DNA of 64,000 bases from the NCBI GenBank assembly GCA_947475245.1, contig CANJLW010000012.1:1-64000 (forward strand), read 5' to 3'. Shown here in pieces: positions 24,851 through 35,433 of the stretch (positions are counted from its first letter, which is position 1; the number at the start of each line of letters is the position of its first letter). Source of the DNA: Acetobacteraceae bacterium. Its GTDB lineage: Bacteria; Pseudomonadota; Alphaproteobacteria; Acetobacterales; Acetobacteraceae. A model generated the notes under the pieces. It was given only the letters and a program-made list of their open reading frames with translations, ran no database searches and was not told where the DNA came from. The translations under genes and the position numbers were made by a program.

Positions 24851-24943
24851 CCTCCGGGATTTCGGTAACGGATTGCACCCGTCGTCGATGCCGGGCAGTT
24901 TCCGGCTTCGCGGCGCGGGCCGTCAGTGCAGGAGGAGAACAAG

Positions 24944-25894
24944 ATGCGGATCGGCTTTAACCTTCCGGTCAGCGGGCCCATGGCCACGCCGGCCATCATC
25001 GCCCGGGTTGCCCAGCTCGGCGAAAAACTGGGCTTTGACTATCTGACCATGACCGATCACGTCGCTTTGCCCGACACCAGCATTCCCGGCTATCCCTATT
25101 CCGCAACCGGCGAGTTCTATTCCCCCGACCCCGGTCATCGGGTGGAGCAGTTGACCGCCGCGGCCTGGGTTGCGGCGAAAACCGAGACCATCCGCATCGT
25201 GCTCGCGGTCATGGTCGTCCCGCATCGGCCGGCCGTAATCGCCTCCAAGATGCTCACCACCATCGATGTTCTGTCCGGCGGTCGGCTGGATATCGGCATC
25301 GGCGCCGGCTGGCTGAAGCCGGAGATCGACGCCGTGGCGACCACGCCGTTCGCCGAACGCGGCGCGGTGACGGACGAGTATCTGGATGCGTTCCGCGCGA
25401 TCTGGACGCAGGATCGCGTGACGTTTCAGGGCAAATATACCAACGTGCAGGACCTGCTGCTCGATCCCAAGCCGGTGCAGAAGCCGTACCCGCCGATCTG
25501 GGTGGGTGGAGAAACCGGCCCGTCGATGCGCCGAGCGGCGCGGATCGGCGATGTGTGGTATCCGATCGGGACGAATAAGGCGCATATGCTGGACACCTTG
25601 CCCCGCCTGAAGGCCGGCATGGCGAAGCTGCGCGCGATGACGGAAGCCGCCGGTCGCGACCCCGACAGCGTCAAGACCGCCTATCGCATCAAGCGTTATG
25701 CCTATGAAACCGCCCCCGCCACCGACGGCAATCGCCCGCTGTTCAGCGGCACGATTCAGAACGTGATCGACGATGCCCGGGCGCTGAAGGACCTCGGCGT
25801 CATGGCGCTCGATTTCGATTTCGAGGGGCGCGACGCGGACAAGGCCATCGAAGACATGACGGCCTTCAGCCAAAACGTCATGACAAAATTCTGA
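24944..25894 (+). CDS. LLM-class flavin/F420-dependent oxidoreductase
   Basis: 316 residues, luciferase-like fold of the TIGR03619 type: 'EKLGFDYLTMTDHVALP', 'IRIVLAVMVVPHRPAVIASK', 'GGRLDIGIGAGWLKPE', 'FQGKYTNVQDLLLDPKPVQK' and 'PPIWVGGETGPSMRRAARIG'. The start at 24944 is chosen for the AGGAGGAG seven bases upstream; six extra codons are possible. Substrate unknown. It is only distantly similar to the LLM gene at 19.4 kb. Confidence 0.87.
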   Translation: MRIGFNLPVSGPMATPAIIARVAQLGEKLGFDYLTMTDHVALPDTSIPGYPYSATGEFYSPDPGHRVEQLTAAAWVAAKTETIRIVLAVMVVPHRPAVIASKMLTTIDVLSGGRLDIGIGAGWLKPEIDAVATTPFAERGAVTDEYLDAFRAIWTQDRVTFQGKYTNVQDLLLDPKPVQKPYPPIWVGGETGPSMRRAARIGDVWYPIGTNKAHMLDTLPRLKAGMAKLRAMTEAAGRDPDSVKTAYRIKRYAYETAPATDGNRPLFSGTIQNVIDDARALKDLGVMALDFDFEGRDADKAIEDMTAFSQNVMTKF

Positions 25895-25942
25895 ACGACG
25901 GCACGCCTGATCGGGTCTTGATTTAATTCCTATCCGCCACAT

Positions 25943-27424
25943 ATGCGCGGAATGGTTGCAAATCTCGATCTGAATACACCAACTGCCGCCGCCGACTGGA
26001 TCGCATCCGGGGTGGCGGCTCACGTCCAGGCCGATTTCCCGGAAGCCGTCCGTTGCTTCCGGGAAGCCACCGACCTGGACCCCACATCGGCCGAGGCCTG
26101 GACCAATCTCGGCCTGTCGCTCGCTTGCTGCGGCGATGCCGATACCGCGCTGGCATGCCAGCGGGAGGCGCTGCGCCTGGACCCCGATCTGGCCGACGCG
26201 CACAACAATATTGGCGTGTTGCACTGCGAACGCGGGCACCTGGCGGAGGCGGAAAACTGCTTTCACGCCGTGCTGCGCCGTCGCCCCGAATTTCCCAACG
26301 CGCGGATCAATCTCGGCGTCGTGCATCAGGCGATGGGGCGGTTGGCGGACGCCGAACAGGCCTATCGCGACGCGCTGCCGACGGTTGCCGCGCCGGCGAC
26401 CGCGCTGAACAATCTGGGCATGGCGCTGTTGGAGCAGGGCAGGGTGGCGGAAGCCGAGTCTGTCTTGCGCGACGCGCTGCTGACCGCGCCCGACTCCCCC
26501 AACCCACAGGTCAATCTGGGTCTGGTGACCCTGCTGAACGGGCGGTTCGACGAGGGCTGGCGGCTTTACGAGTCGCGCTGGCGCGTCGATCCGACGTTGT
26601 CGGCCAGCGGCCCGATCGATGCCCCCCGCTGGACCGGGGAGGAGTCGCTGTTCGGTAAGACCATCCTGCTGCATGCCGAACAGGGTTTCGGCGATACGCT
26701 GCAATTTTGCCGCTACGCTCCGCTGGTTGCCGCCCTCGGCGCGCGCGTCATCCTCGCCGTCCAACCTTCCATGGCCCGTCTGCTGGGCGTTTTGAACGGC
26801 GTTCACCAGGTCGTCGTCCAGGGCGGCCCGCCGCCGGTTGTCGATTTCCACTGTCCGTTGATGAGCCTGCCCCTGGCCTTCGGCACGCGGGTGGAGACCA
26901 TCCCGGCGGCGGTACCCTATCTGCGCGCCGACGCCGGGGACGTCGCGCGGTGGGCGGAGCGTCTGGCGGGCCTGTCCGGCAGTCGGGTCGGCCTGGTCTG
27001 GGCCGGGTCGGATCGGCGTGGACAAGCGCATGCCGCCGCGATCAACCGGCGGCGGTCGATACCGTTCGCGACGGTGGCACCGCTGCTGGACAGCCCCGAT
27101 TGCGCTTTTGTCTCTCTGCAACATGGCACTCCGGCACCGGATGCGCGCCTGTTCGATCCGGGATCGGCGTTGACCGATTTCGCCGAAACCGCGGCGCTGA
27201 TCGCCAATCTGGATCTGGTGATCGCCGTCGATACCGCCGTCGCGCACCTCGCAGGCGCGCTGGGCAAGCCGGTCTGGCTGCTGAACCGCTTCGATACCTG
27301 CTGGCGCTGGCTGCGGGATCGCGACGACAGCCCATGGTACCCGACCCTGCGCCAGTTCCGTCAGGACGCGCCGAACGACTGGGCACCGGTCATCGCGCGG
27401 GTGGCCGAAGCACTGCTCGATTGA
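25943..27424 (+). CDS. TPR protein fused to a GT9-like glycosyltransferase domain
   Basis: 493 residues. Residues about 20-190 are five tetratricopeptide repeats ('AWTNLGLSLACCGDADTALA', 'AHNNIGVLHCERGHLAEAEN' and so on). Residues about 230-490 resemble the heptosyltransferase (GT9) C-terminal half: 'LLHAEQGFGDTLQFCRYAPL', 'VGLVWAGSD', 'TDFAETAALIANLDLVIAVD' and 'AVAHLAGALGKPVWLL'. This fusion is common in alphaproteobacteria and often linked to protein glycosylation or surface polysaccharide; acceptor unknown. A stand-alone gene with about 50 bases upstream. Confidence 0.85.
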   Translation: MRGMVANLDLNTPTAAADWIASGVAAHVQADFPEAVRCFREATDLDPTSAEAWTNLGLSLACCGDADTALACQREALRLDPDLADAHNNIGVLHCERGHLAEAENCFHAVLRRRPEFPNARINLGVVHQAMGRLADAEQAYRDALPTVAAPATALNNLGMALLEQGRVAEAESVLRDALLTAPDSPNPQVNLGLVTLLNGRFDEGWRLYESRWRVDPTLSASGPIDAPRWTGEESLFGKTILLHAEQGFGDTLQFCRYAPLVAALGARVILAVQPSMARLLGVLNGVHQVVVQGGPPPVVDFHCPLMSLPLAFGTRVETIPAAVPYLRADAGDVARWAERLAGLSGSRVGLVWAGSDRRGQAHAAAINRRRSIPFATVAPLLDSPDCAFVSLQHGTPAPDARLFDPGSALTDFAETAALIANLDLVIAVDTAVAHLAGALGKPVWLLNRFDTCWRWLRDRDDSPWYPTLRQFRQDAPNDWAPVIARVAEALLD

Positions 27425-27447
27425 TTTGAAAGGCCGAGCTTGCGAGA

Positions 27448-28305
27448 GTGGCGCGAATGCAGGGGCGCGTCATGGCAAGCAATCGTATCGAAGTCCGGCC
27501 GATCGGCGGGAACGTGGGTTCGGAAATCCTCGGGGTCGACCTGTCGGTCCCGCTGTCCGCCGGCGATATCGGCGATATCCGCGCCACGCTGGCGGAACGC
27601 GGCGTTGTCGTGTTCCGCGAGCAGGTTCTGACGCCCGAGCAGCACATTGCCGTCGCTCGGCAGTTCGGCGGCATCACCATCAACCGCTTCTTCGCGCATG
27701 CCGATGGCTATCCGGAGATCGCGCTGGTGTCGAAGGAACCGCACCAGACCCGCAATATCGGCGGCGGCTGGCACACCGATCATTCCTATGACACCGCCCC
27801 CGCGCTGGGATCGATGCTCTATGCGCGCGACGTGCCGGAAGTCGGCGGCGATACCGTCTTCGCCGGCATGTACGCGGCCTATGACGCGCTGTCCGACGGG
27901 TTGAAGCGCACGCTGGAAGGTTTGCGCGCCATCCATTCCAGCCGCCACGTTTTCGGGAAAGAGCGCGGCGATCTCAAAGGGCGCATCGGCAACCCCGAAC
28001 TCGCGACGCAGGACGCCAGCCACCCCGTCGTCATCACCCACCCCGACAGCGGTCGTAAGGCGCTGTACGTCAATCCGGGCTTCACCGTCCGCTTCGACGG
28101 CTGGACCGACGAGGAGTCCGTCGGCCTGCTGCGCACGCTCTACGATCACGCCTCGCGGCCGGAGTTCACCTGCCGCTTGCGCTGGCGGGTGGGATCGCTG
28201 GCGTTCTGGGATAATCGGTCGACCTGGCATATCGCGCTGAACGATTATCAGGGCCAACGCCGCCTGATGCATCGCATTACGATCGACGGACAACCACTTG
28301 GTTAA
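27448..28305 (+). CDS. TauD/TfdA-family Fe(II)/2-oxoglutarate dioxygenase
   Basis: 285 residues if the GTG at 27448 is used; the ATG at 27472 is equally plausible. The iron ligands are visible in 'GGWHTDHSYD' (HxD) and the distal His of 'RRLMHRITI'; the following Arg would bind 2-oxoglutarate. 'GGDTVFAGMYAAYDAL' is family-typical. Oxidises an organic sulfonate, aryloxyacid or similar; the substrate is unknown. The SsuABC-like transporter is 12 kb away and not linked. Confidence 0.87.
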   Translation: MARMQGRVMASNRIEVRPIGGNVGSEILGVDLSVPLSAGDIGDIRATLAERGVVVFREQVLTPEQHIAVARQFGGITINRFFAHADGYPEIALVSKEPHQTRNIGGGWHTDHSYDTAPALGSMLYARDVPEVGGDTVFAGMYAAYDALSDGLKRTLEGLRAIHSSRHVFGKERGDLKGRIGNPELATQDASHPVVITHPDSGRKALYVNPGFTVRFDGWTDEESVGLLRTLYDHASRPEFTCRLRWRVGSLAFWDNRSTWHIALNDYQGQRRLMHRITIDGQPLG

Positions 28306-28326
28306 GCAGTAAGAGTATCCATTCAA

Positions 28327-29535
<1,209 letters not shown>

Positions 29536-29684
29536 GGGAAGGCGGTAATTTTATCCCGTCGCGACGCAGACTGTCATCTCGTCGTTGAACGCAGCCTTCT
29601 TCAAGGCGGCAAGCCGCTATCCCCTGTTCGACACCAACAGTACGACAATGGCGGGAACAGGGAGAGGTTCCGGTTACGTGTAAT

Positions 29685-30080
29685 CTACCCTGTCGAACCT
29701 GCGGTTGTTCCGACAAGAGCCGCTATGGTCTCAACCAATTGCGATGCCTCGCTGATTGCCCGTTCAGCCTCGGCCAAAGAAACGCGATGATCCTGATCGT
29801 AGTCAGCCACGTTTTTCAACTCATAGCTCCAACCGAGCAGTGATACCTGTTCCCGGCTGATGCCTGGTTCTTCACGCGCCAGTCGCGCAAATTCACTGCG
29901 CGTGCCGCTGTGAGTCTTTGGCGATTTTCCAGATCGGGCAACGATGAACGCTAAGGCCGCATGAAATGCCGCCATATAGGCACTGCTTCCGGCTTCTTCC
30001 GCGTATTCACCTGCCAGTGCATACCGTGCGAATTCAAGATTCTGATACGCCTTTGCGATCTGGCGTTCGGCATCATTCAT
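29685..30080 (-). CDS. HEPN-domain protein of a HEPN/MNT pair
   Basis: 131 residues, all helical. 'AAFHAALAFIVARSGKSPKT' followed by 'HSGTRSEFARLA' and 'YELKNVADYDQDHRVSLAEA' place it in the HEPN family (PF05168 type). The RX4-6H RNase motif is not visible; the nearest is an R-x7-H. It overlaps the nucleotidyltransferase gene by four bases (ATGA). Such pairs act as toxin-antitoxin modules in which the MNT partner adenylylates the HEPN toxin; lack of the motif here may mean a different activity. Confidence 0.82.
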   Translation of the reverse strand: MNDAERQIAKAYQNLEFARYALAGEYAEEAGSSAYMAAFHAALAFIVARSGKSPKTHSGTRSEFARLAREEPGISREQVSLLGWSYELKNVADYDQDHRVSLAEAERAISEASQLVETIAALVGTTAGSTG

Positions 30081-30400
30081 AGATCAAGTCCATCACGCCT
30101 GATTTCACGCATCAGGGGCAAGGCATCATTGTAGGTACCTGCCGGAAATGGCTTGGCCGAGATAACCGCGCCGGTATCCATCAAAATATCTGTACCAATG
30201 TCGGACAGACGCACTACTTCGTCGAACCAGCCATCGGGGTTACGGATAAACACGGCAACATCATAATCGGAATCCGGTCGAAACTCGCCGCGCGCGCGTG
30301 AGCCAAACAAGACGGCACGCTCCAGGCGGTCACCGTAGGTTTCCGCCAAAATCGCCCGAAAACGGGTTAACACGGGGTCGTTCTCGATCTGATTATCCAT
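30077..30400 (-). CDS. MNT-type minimal nucleotidyltransferase of a HEPN/MNT pair
   Basis: 107 residues. The nucleotidyltransferase signature is complete: 'GSRARGEFRPDSDYD' gives GS-x10-DxD. It is expected to transfer AMP to, or otherwise silence, the HEPN partner. The start at 30400 overlaps the stop of the decayed recombinase (TAATG); six further codons upstream are possible. The coupling to a dead recombinase suggests the module arrived with a mobile element. Confidence 0.85.
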   Translation of the reverse strand: MDNQIENDPVLTRFRAILAETYGDRLERAVLFGSRARGEFRPDSDYDVAVFIRNPDGWFDEVVRLSDIGTDILMDTGAVISAKPFPAGTYNDALPLMREIRRDGLDL

Positions 30401-30768
30401 TATCCAACCATGCCACATAATCGGCGTTTTATCCCGCCATCTGCCTGCCTCGATATCGTGCTGTTGTGGACGTTATAACTTCGCGCGATCTCGCCCACGG
30501 GTTCACCCGCCGATTTGCGAGCGGCAACGATCGCGAAGGTGTTGAGTAGGTCGCGGGTCGATATTGCCGGTGGGTCGAGCCGCGTTACCACCCACACGTC
30601 GCTCTCGTTGAGCGTGTCCGGTGCCCCGCGGAGCCGGGCGCGGTCGGTCCGCGCACCGCTGGCCGTCTCACAAAATACCAGCATGGCTCCGACCGCGGTC
30701 AGTTCCGCCACCTGCGCCGCGACGCTCTGTCCGTCCATGGAGACTTGTCCATACCGGTAGGTTGTAAC
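30400..30768 (-). pseudogene. Decayed serine recombinase (resolvase/invertase)
   Basis: In-frame remnant of a serine recombinase. The N-terminal 'TTYRYGQVSMDGQSVAAQVA' keeps the catalytic Ser region, and 'VVTRLD' is recognisable, but the following conserved arginine segment reads 'PPAISTRD' where 'RLARSTRD' is usual. After 'LLNTFAIVAARK' the frame jumps directly to the C-terminal HTH 'AGEPVGEIARSYNVHNSTIS', so about half of the catalytic domain is missing. The codon at the expected start is GTT. Deletion and loss of active-site residues make it a pseudogene. Confidence 0.8.
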
Positions 30769-30932
30769 GGAATTATGCGCGTGATTTGCCCAAAAAGGCT
30801 ATGCGCCTTCGTCAACCCTGGGTGCTGCGCAACAAAAACCGGAACCCCGTCCGCCAAGCGGCGGGTCAAGTGCGTCCAAGCCGTCGTCCGGATAGGACCT
30901 CGAACCGCCACGCTCCGGCGGTCATCGCAAGA

Positions 30933-31493
30933 CTATCCCCGCCAAACCGACACATATTCGGCAGCGACCGGACGCGGCACCGGCGACACGCCGCCGGTGC
31001 GCGTGCCGATATACAGAAACCCGATGATCTCGTCGGCCTTATCCAGCCCCAACGCCGACTTCACCGCCGGGTCGTAGGCCGGCTCCCCGGTCTTCCACAT
31101 CGCGCCATAGCCCATTGCCGGGGCGGCCAGCATGATCGTCTGCGTGGCGGCGGAGGCCGCGGCGATCTGCTCGATCTCCGGGATACGATGCCCCTTCTGC
31201 ACATGCGCGGCGACCACGACGATGGTCGGCGCGCGCATCGCCTTGCCGTGCTCGCGCTGCAAGGCCTCCTCGGTCGCCGCCGGGTCGCGGCGCAGCAGAG
31301 ACTCCGCCATCAGCGCACCAAACGCCGCGCGCCGGTCGGATTCGATCACCACGAACCGCCAGGGCCGCAGCCGACCGTGGTCGGGCGCGCGCACCGCGCT
31401 GGCAAACATCCGGTCGAGTTCCTCCGCCGACGGGCCGGGCGCCTCCAGCTTCAGGGCGGAATCACGGGTCAACAGCAGATCGATCGCGTCCAT
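30933..31493 (-). CDS. Nitroreductase family protein, YdjA-like
   Basis: 186 residues, single-domain FMN nitroreductase: '[17 protein letters not shown]' near residue 35 (FMN site), '[20 protein letters not shown]', '[19 protein letters not shown]' and '[10 protein letters not shown]'. This combination is the YdjA/TdsD-type group that reduces nitro or quinone compounds with NAD(P)H. Divergent from lipA. Confidence 0.88.
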   Translation of the reverse strand: MDAIDLLLTRDSALKLEAPGPSAEELDRMFASAVRAPDHGRLRPWRFVVIESDRRAAFGALMAESLLRRDPAATEEALQREHGKAMRAPTIVVVAAHVQKGHRIPEIEQIAAASAATQTIMLAAPAMGYGAMWKTGEPAYDPAVKSALGLDKADEIIGFLYIGTRTGGVSPVPRPVAAEYVSVWRG

Positions 31494-31620
31494 GCTCGAA
31501 CCTCCCTACGCTATGTCGGACGGGAGACTACAGGGAATGGCACCCAAGCGACAGATGGGGTGCATACCGCAAAGGCGCATGGTTGACGCCACAGCCCACA
31601 GGTTCCACTTGTGCGGGGTC

Positions 31621-32586
31621 ATGAACACACGCGTCGTCATCGATCATCGCCATCCGGAAAAGGCGCACCGACCCGACAATCCGATCCAGCGCAAGCCGGC
31701 CTGGATCAGGGTCAAGGCGCCCACGCATCCGATTTATCACGAGACCCGTCGCCTGATGCGCGACAACGGGCTGGTGACGGTCTGCGAGGAAGCCGCCTGT
31801 CCCAACATCGGCGAATGCTGGTCGCAGCGCCACGCCACCATGATGATCATGGGCGAAACCTGCACCCGCGCCTGTTCGTTCTGCAACGTCCGCACCGGCC
31901 AGCCCGGCCCCCTGGACGCGACCGAACCCGCCCGCGTCGCCGACGTGGTGGCGAAACTTGGGTTGCGCCACGTCGTGATTACCTCCGTCGATCGCGACGA
32001 CCTCGCCGACGGCGGCGCCCAACATTTCGCCGCCACCATCGCCGCCATCCGCTCGGCCTCTCCCGACACGACGATCGAGGTGCTGACGCCGGATTTCCTC
32101 CGCAAGCCCGACGGTGCCGCGATCCTGGCGACCGCTCGCCCGGACGTGTTCAACCACAATCTGGAAACCGTGCCGCGGCTCTACCCGTCGATCCGCCCGG
32201 GCGCGCGCTATTACCAGTCGCTGCGCCTGCTCGATCAGGTCAAACGGCTTGAACCCGCGATCTTCACCAAATCCGGCCTGATGGTCGGCCTGGGCGAAAC
32301 CCGCGCCGAACTGATGCAGGTGATGGACGATCTGCGCGTCGCCGACGTCGATTTTCTGACCATCGGGCAATACCTGCAACCCACCGTGAAACATGCCGCC
32401 GTGGAGTCCTTCGTCACCCCCGAAACCTTCGCCGAATACGCCGCGCTCGCGCGCGCCAAGGGCTTTCTGCTGGTCTCCGCCACGCCGCTGACTCGCAGTT
32501 CGTACCATGCCGATGAGGATTTCGTCGCCTTGCGCGCCGAACGCGCGCAGCGCGGCATCAAACCGGCAGGCGCGCCGCAAGCCTGA
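31621..32586 (+). CDS. lipA: Lipoyl synthase
   Basis: 321 residues. Both cysteine sets of LipA are present: '[12 protein letters not shown]' for the auxiliary 4Fe-4S cluster and '[10 protein letters not shown]' for the radical-SAM cluster, plus 'TIGQYLQPT' and the C-terminal 'RSSYHADE' serine ligand motif. It inserts sulfur into octanoyl groups on 2-oxoacid dehydrogenases and GcvH. The start at 31621 is assigned by family alignment. Its stop overlaps the next start by one base. Confidence 0.96.
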   Translation: MNTRVVIDHRHPEKAHRPDNPIQRKPAWIRVKAPTHPIYHETRRLMRDNGLVTVCEEAACPNIGECWSQRHATMMIMGETCTRACSFCNVRTGQPGPLDATEPARVADVVAKLGLRHVVITSVDRDDLADGGAQHFAATIAAIRSASPDTTIEVLTPDFLRKPDGAAILATARPDVFNHNLETVPRLYPSIRPGARYYQSLRLLDQVKRLEPAIFTKSGLMVGLGETRAELMQVMDDLRVADVDFLTIGQYLQPTVKHAAVESFVTPETFAEYAALARAKGFLLVSATPLTRSSYHADEDFVALRAERAQRGIKPAGAPQA

Positions 32587-33053
32587 TGCCGACCCACGCC
32601 GAACGCCAAACCGTGCCCTGGCGACAGGATCAACTGTTCGATCTCGTCGCCGATGTCGGGCAATATCCGCGCTTCCTGCCCTGGTGCGTCGGCGCGCGGG
32701 TGCGCAGCCGAACGGAAACCGAGTTGCTTGCCGACCTGACCATCGGATTCGGCCCGTTCCGCGAAACTTTCACCAGCCGCGTCACCCTGGAACGCCCGCA
32801 TCGCATTCGCGTGCAGTATGAAAACGGTCCCTTCCGCTATCTGAACAACCAATGGGATTTCCGCCCCACGGAAGACGGCGGCACGGAAGTCGACTTCTTC
32901 GTCGATTTTGAGTTTCGCAGTCGCATCCTGCAAGCCGCGATCGGCGTCGTCTTCAACGAAGCCGTGCGCCGCATGGTCGGTGCCTTCATGCGGCGCGCCC
33001 GCGATATCCACGGCCCCAACGCGATCCGCGGCGCCACGATCGGCGCGGGCTGA
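32586..33053 (+). CDS. COQ10/RatA-type START-like protein (ubiquinone-binding)
   Basis: 155 residues of the polyketide cyclase/START fold. 'QLFDLVADVGQYPRFLPWC' is the classic COQ10/RatA start and 'FEFRSRILQAAIGVVFNEA' the C-terminal helix. Alphaproteobacterial and mitochondrial members bind ubiquinone and help its delivery; the E. coli member was described as RatA, affecting ribosome assembly. The TGATG overlap with lipA is a conserved alphaproteobacterial arrangement. Confidence 0.88.
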   Translation: MPTHAERQTVPWRQDQLFDLVADVGQYPRFLPWCVGARVRSRTETELLADLTIGFGPFRETFTSRVTLERPHRIRVQYENGPFRYLNNQWDFRPTEDGGTEVDFFVDFEFRSRILQAAIGVVFNEAVRRMVGAFMRRARDIHGPNAIRGATIGAG

Positions 33054-33102
33054 CACGGCCGCCCACTCCTGCTTATCTGCGCCTGTTCACGGAGACCGAC
33101 AC

Positions 33103-34176
33103 ATGGCCTATGCCCCCGCCCGACAGGACCGTTCGCTGCCGCCAGTGCGCGTGAACCTCTATTCAGACACCCAGACCCGGCCCTCCGTCGCCATGAAAGA
33201 GGCGATGATGCGCGCGGAGGTCGGCGACGAGCAGCATGGCGACGACCCGACCATCGATGCGCTGTGCGATCGCATGGCCGCGCTGCTTGGCAAGGATGCC
33301 GCGATGTTCCTGCCGAGCGGAACGATGTGCAACCAGATTGCGCTGCTGACCCATTGTCGCCCTGGGGACGAGGTACTGGCGCATGAAAGCGCCCATATCA
33401 TCGCCAATGAAGGCGGCGGCCCCGGTGCCCTGGCCGGCGTCTCCGTCCTTGGCCTCAAGGGCGCGCTCGGGCAGTTCGACGCCGCCACGCTGACGGCGGC
33501 GCTGCGCGAAAAGCGGCGCAATTCCCCGCCGCAAACCTTGGTGGAGGTCGAGCAGACCGCCAATTCCGGCGGCGGCACGGTCTGGCCGCTCGATAAGCTG
33601 AACGCCGTTTTCGCCGCCGCCCACGCGCACGACATGCGCACGCACATGGATGGCGCGCGCTTGATGAACGCCGTCGTCGCCGCCTCGGTCCCGGCGCATG
33701 AAATGGTCGCCGGCTGCGATTCCGTCTGGCTCGACTTCACCAAGGGTCTCGGCGCGCCGCTTGGTGCCGTACTCTGCGGCTCCAGCGCCTTCATCGACGA
33801 TGCCTGGCGCTGGAAACAGCGTCTCGGCGGCTCACTGCGTCAGGGCGGCATCTGCGCCGCGGCCTGCCTGTATGCGCTCGACCACAATATCGACCGCCTT
33901 GCCGAGGATCATGCCAATGCCAAGGCGCTGGCGCGGGGGCTGGCGCAGATTGAAGGCCTGACCGTCGAAGCGCCGGAAACCAACCTCGTGTTCTTCGACA
34001 CAAGGGCCACCGGATTGACCGCGGACGGCCTCGCCGATCTGGCCCGCGCCCAAGGCGTCATGGTCTCCACCGTCGGCAAATATCGCGTCCGCGCCTGCAC
34101 CCATCTGGATGTCGATCGCGCGGGCATCGATCTCGCCGTCGATGTCATCAGGGCCGCCGCATTCACGAAGCGTTAG
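33103..34176 (+). CDS. ltaE: Low-specificity L-threonine aldolase
   Basis: 357 residues, PLP fold-type I. 'YSDTQTRPSVAMKEAM' at the start, 'GDEQHGDDPTI', 'FLPSGTMCNQIA', 'HMDGARLMNA' and the PLP-lysine motif 'VWLDFTKGLGAPLGAVL' identify the beta-eliminating lyase/threonine aldolase family. Cleaves threonine or allo-threonine to glycine and acetaldehyde. Ribosome site GGAG eight bases before the start at 33103. Confidence 0.9.
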   Translation: MAYAPARQDRSLPPVRVNLYSDTQTRPSVAMKEAMMRAEVGDEQHGDDPTIDALCDRMAALLGKDAAMFLPSGTMCNQIALLTHCRPGDEVLAHESAHIIANEGGGPGALAGVSVLGLKGALGQFDAATLTAALREKRRNSPPQTLVEVEQTANSGGGTVWPLDKLNAVFAAAHAHDMRTHMDGARLMNAVVAASVPAHEMVAGCDSVWLDFTKGLGAPLGAVLCGSSAFIDDAWRWKQRLGGSLRQGGICAAACLYALDHNIDRLAEDHANAKALARGLAQIEGLTVEAPETNLVFFDTRATGLTADGLADLARAQGVMVSTVGKYRVRACTHLDVDRAGIDLAVDVIRAAAFTKR

Positions 34177-34225
34177 GTATTCGGCGGGCATACTGGTCGC
34201 CTCACGACCCGCCGGAGTGCCCGCC

Positions 34226-34657
34226 ATGCGCCGACCAATCTGTTTCGCGTTCCTGTCGATCCTGCTGTTGGGCGCAAGCCTGTTCGGCGGTGTTGCCCGC
34301 GCGGAGCCGCGCGAACCGAAGACCGCCCCGCATATCCGCATGACCTGGCAGCAGCGCTTCGCCGCCGCCAATACGACGCATGACGGACAACTGACGCGCG
34401 AACAGGCGCTGCTGGGCTATCCGTCGGTATCCCGCTGGTTCGACGCGATCGATCTCGACGGCAAGGGCTTCGTGACGATGGCGGATATCGCCGCCTGGCA
34501 TAAAGCCACCCGCATCGCTAATCGCGTCCTGCGGGAACAACGTGAGGAGCGGGCGCGCCCGCGTCCCGCCGTTCAGCCCGTCGTCACCCCTCCCGACACC
34601 ATCGCCAACAAGCCCCACGCCACTGCCCAGGTCACCCCGCTCGGCGTCGATCAATAG
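34226..34657 (+). CDS. Secreted EF-hand-like protein
   Basis: 143 residues. Signal peptide about residues 1-26 ('LLLGASLFGGVARA'). Two helix-loop-helix segments carry calcium-loop-like residues: 'ANTTHDGQLTREQ' and 'DAIDLDGKGFVTMADIAAW', the second close to a canonical EF-hand. The proline-rich C-terminus is probably disordered. Likely a periplasmic calcium-binding protein; no partner evident. GGAG lies nine bases upstream of the start. Confidence 0.75.
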   Translation: MRRPICFAFLSILLLGASLFGGVARAEPREPKTAPHIRMTWQQRFAAANTTHDGQLTREQALLGYPSVSRWFDAIDLDGKGFVTMADIAAWHKATRIANRVLREQREERARPRPAVQPVVTPPDTIANKPHATAQVTPLGVDQ

Positions 34658-34673
34658 GGCGCGTTCGCTCTTC

Positions 34674-35333
34674 TCAGAACGGCGTCATGCAGGATCGCTC
34701 CGGCCCATAGGCCCGCAGGAACGCGCCGACGGCCTCGACGACCGTCGCCTCGATCTCCGCTTCCACCGCGGGCGATCCCGCCGCCGGAGCCAATCCCAGC
34801 GTCGCGCGCGCGTATAATCCGGTGCGCAGCATGCCGATGAAATGATCCGCCGCCACCGTCGGATCGGTCAGATCGAGGCGGCCTTCGGTGCCGCGCCGAT
34901 CCAGCCATTCGGCCAGCATCCGGCGGAACACGCCCGGCCCGTTCTCGTAGAACGCACGCCCCAACTCGGGAAACCGACCGCATTCGGCGACCACCACGCG
35001 GTGGATCGCCAGCGCCCGTTCGCTGAGCAAAAACCGCAACAAGCGCGTGCCGATCGCACGCAGCGCGTCGGTCAGATCGACGTGGCTTTCCCCGAACATA
35101 TCGCCCGCGGCGATGTTCTCTCGACAGGCATCGTTGATGATCGTCGCGAACAGCAGGTCCTTCGACGAAAAATGCGCGTACAGCGTCGCCTTCGACACGT
35201 TCGCCGATCGGGCGATCGCATCCATGCTGACCGCGCCATAGCCCAGCGCGACAAACAACGCCCCGGCGGCGGCCAGGATCGCCTGGCGCTTGGGGGAGGG
35301 GGCCTCGGTTCGAGCGGGAGCGGCATCGTTCAT
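34674..35333 (-). CDS. TetR-family repressor, divergent from an EmrAB-like efflux operon
   Basis: 219 residues. N-terminal helix-turn-helix 'ILAAAGALFVALGYGAVSMD' and 'ANVSKATLYAHFSSKDLLFA', with a C-terminal ligand domain of the AcrR/TetR_C type. Transcribed away from the HlyD/EmrB genes, with two matching palindromes between them, so it very probably represses both itself and the pump. The start is taken at 35333; ATG 35354 is an alternative. Confidence 0.88.
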   Translation of the reverse strand: MNDAAPARTEAPSPKRQAILAAAGALFVALGYGAVSMDAIARSANVSKATLYAHFSSKDLLFATIINDACRENIAAGDMFGESHVDLTDALRAIGTRLLRFLLSERALAIHRVVVAECGRFPELGRAFYENGPGVFRRMLAEWLDRRGTEGRLDLTDPTVAADHFIGMLRTGLYARATLGLAPAAGSPAVEAEIEATVVEAVGAFLRAYGPERSCMTPF

Positions 35334-35375
35334 CGCCCGACAGAAGGCCACCATTCAGAACGAATTTCAAGCCGG

Positions 35376-35390
35376 ACTGAACCGTTCAGT
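35376..35390. promoter_or_regulatory. TetR operator, perfect 7-1-7 palindrome
   Basis: ACTGAAC-C-GTTCAGT, a perfect inverted repeat embedded in a longer 23-base sequence that is repeated 58 bases further on. It lies in the 133-base region between the repressor gene and the efflux operon, close to the repressor start. Confidence 0.75.
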
Positions 35391-35433
35391 TCACACTTGA
35401 CCAAAAAACCGGGAACGGCCAGTCTCCGCCCGG

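Noticed and set aside
24923-27247. A 774-codon minus-strand open frame
   Set aside because: Antisense of the LLM and TPR-GT9 genes; low-complexity His/Gln/Gly/Arg composition typical of shadow frames.
30745-31077. Small frames between the recombinase remnant and the nitroreductase
   Set aside because: Arginine-rich, no ribosome site, no family; the 164-base gap shows nothing I can support.
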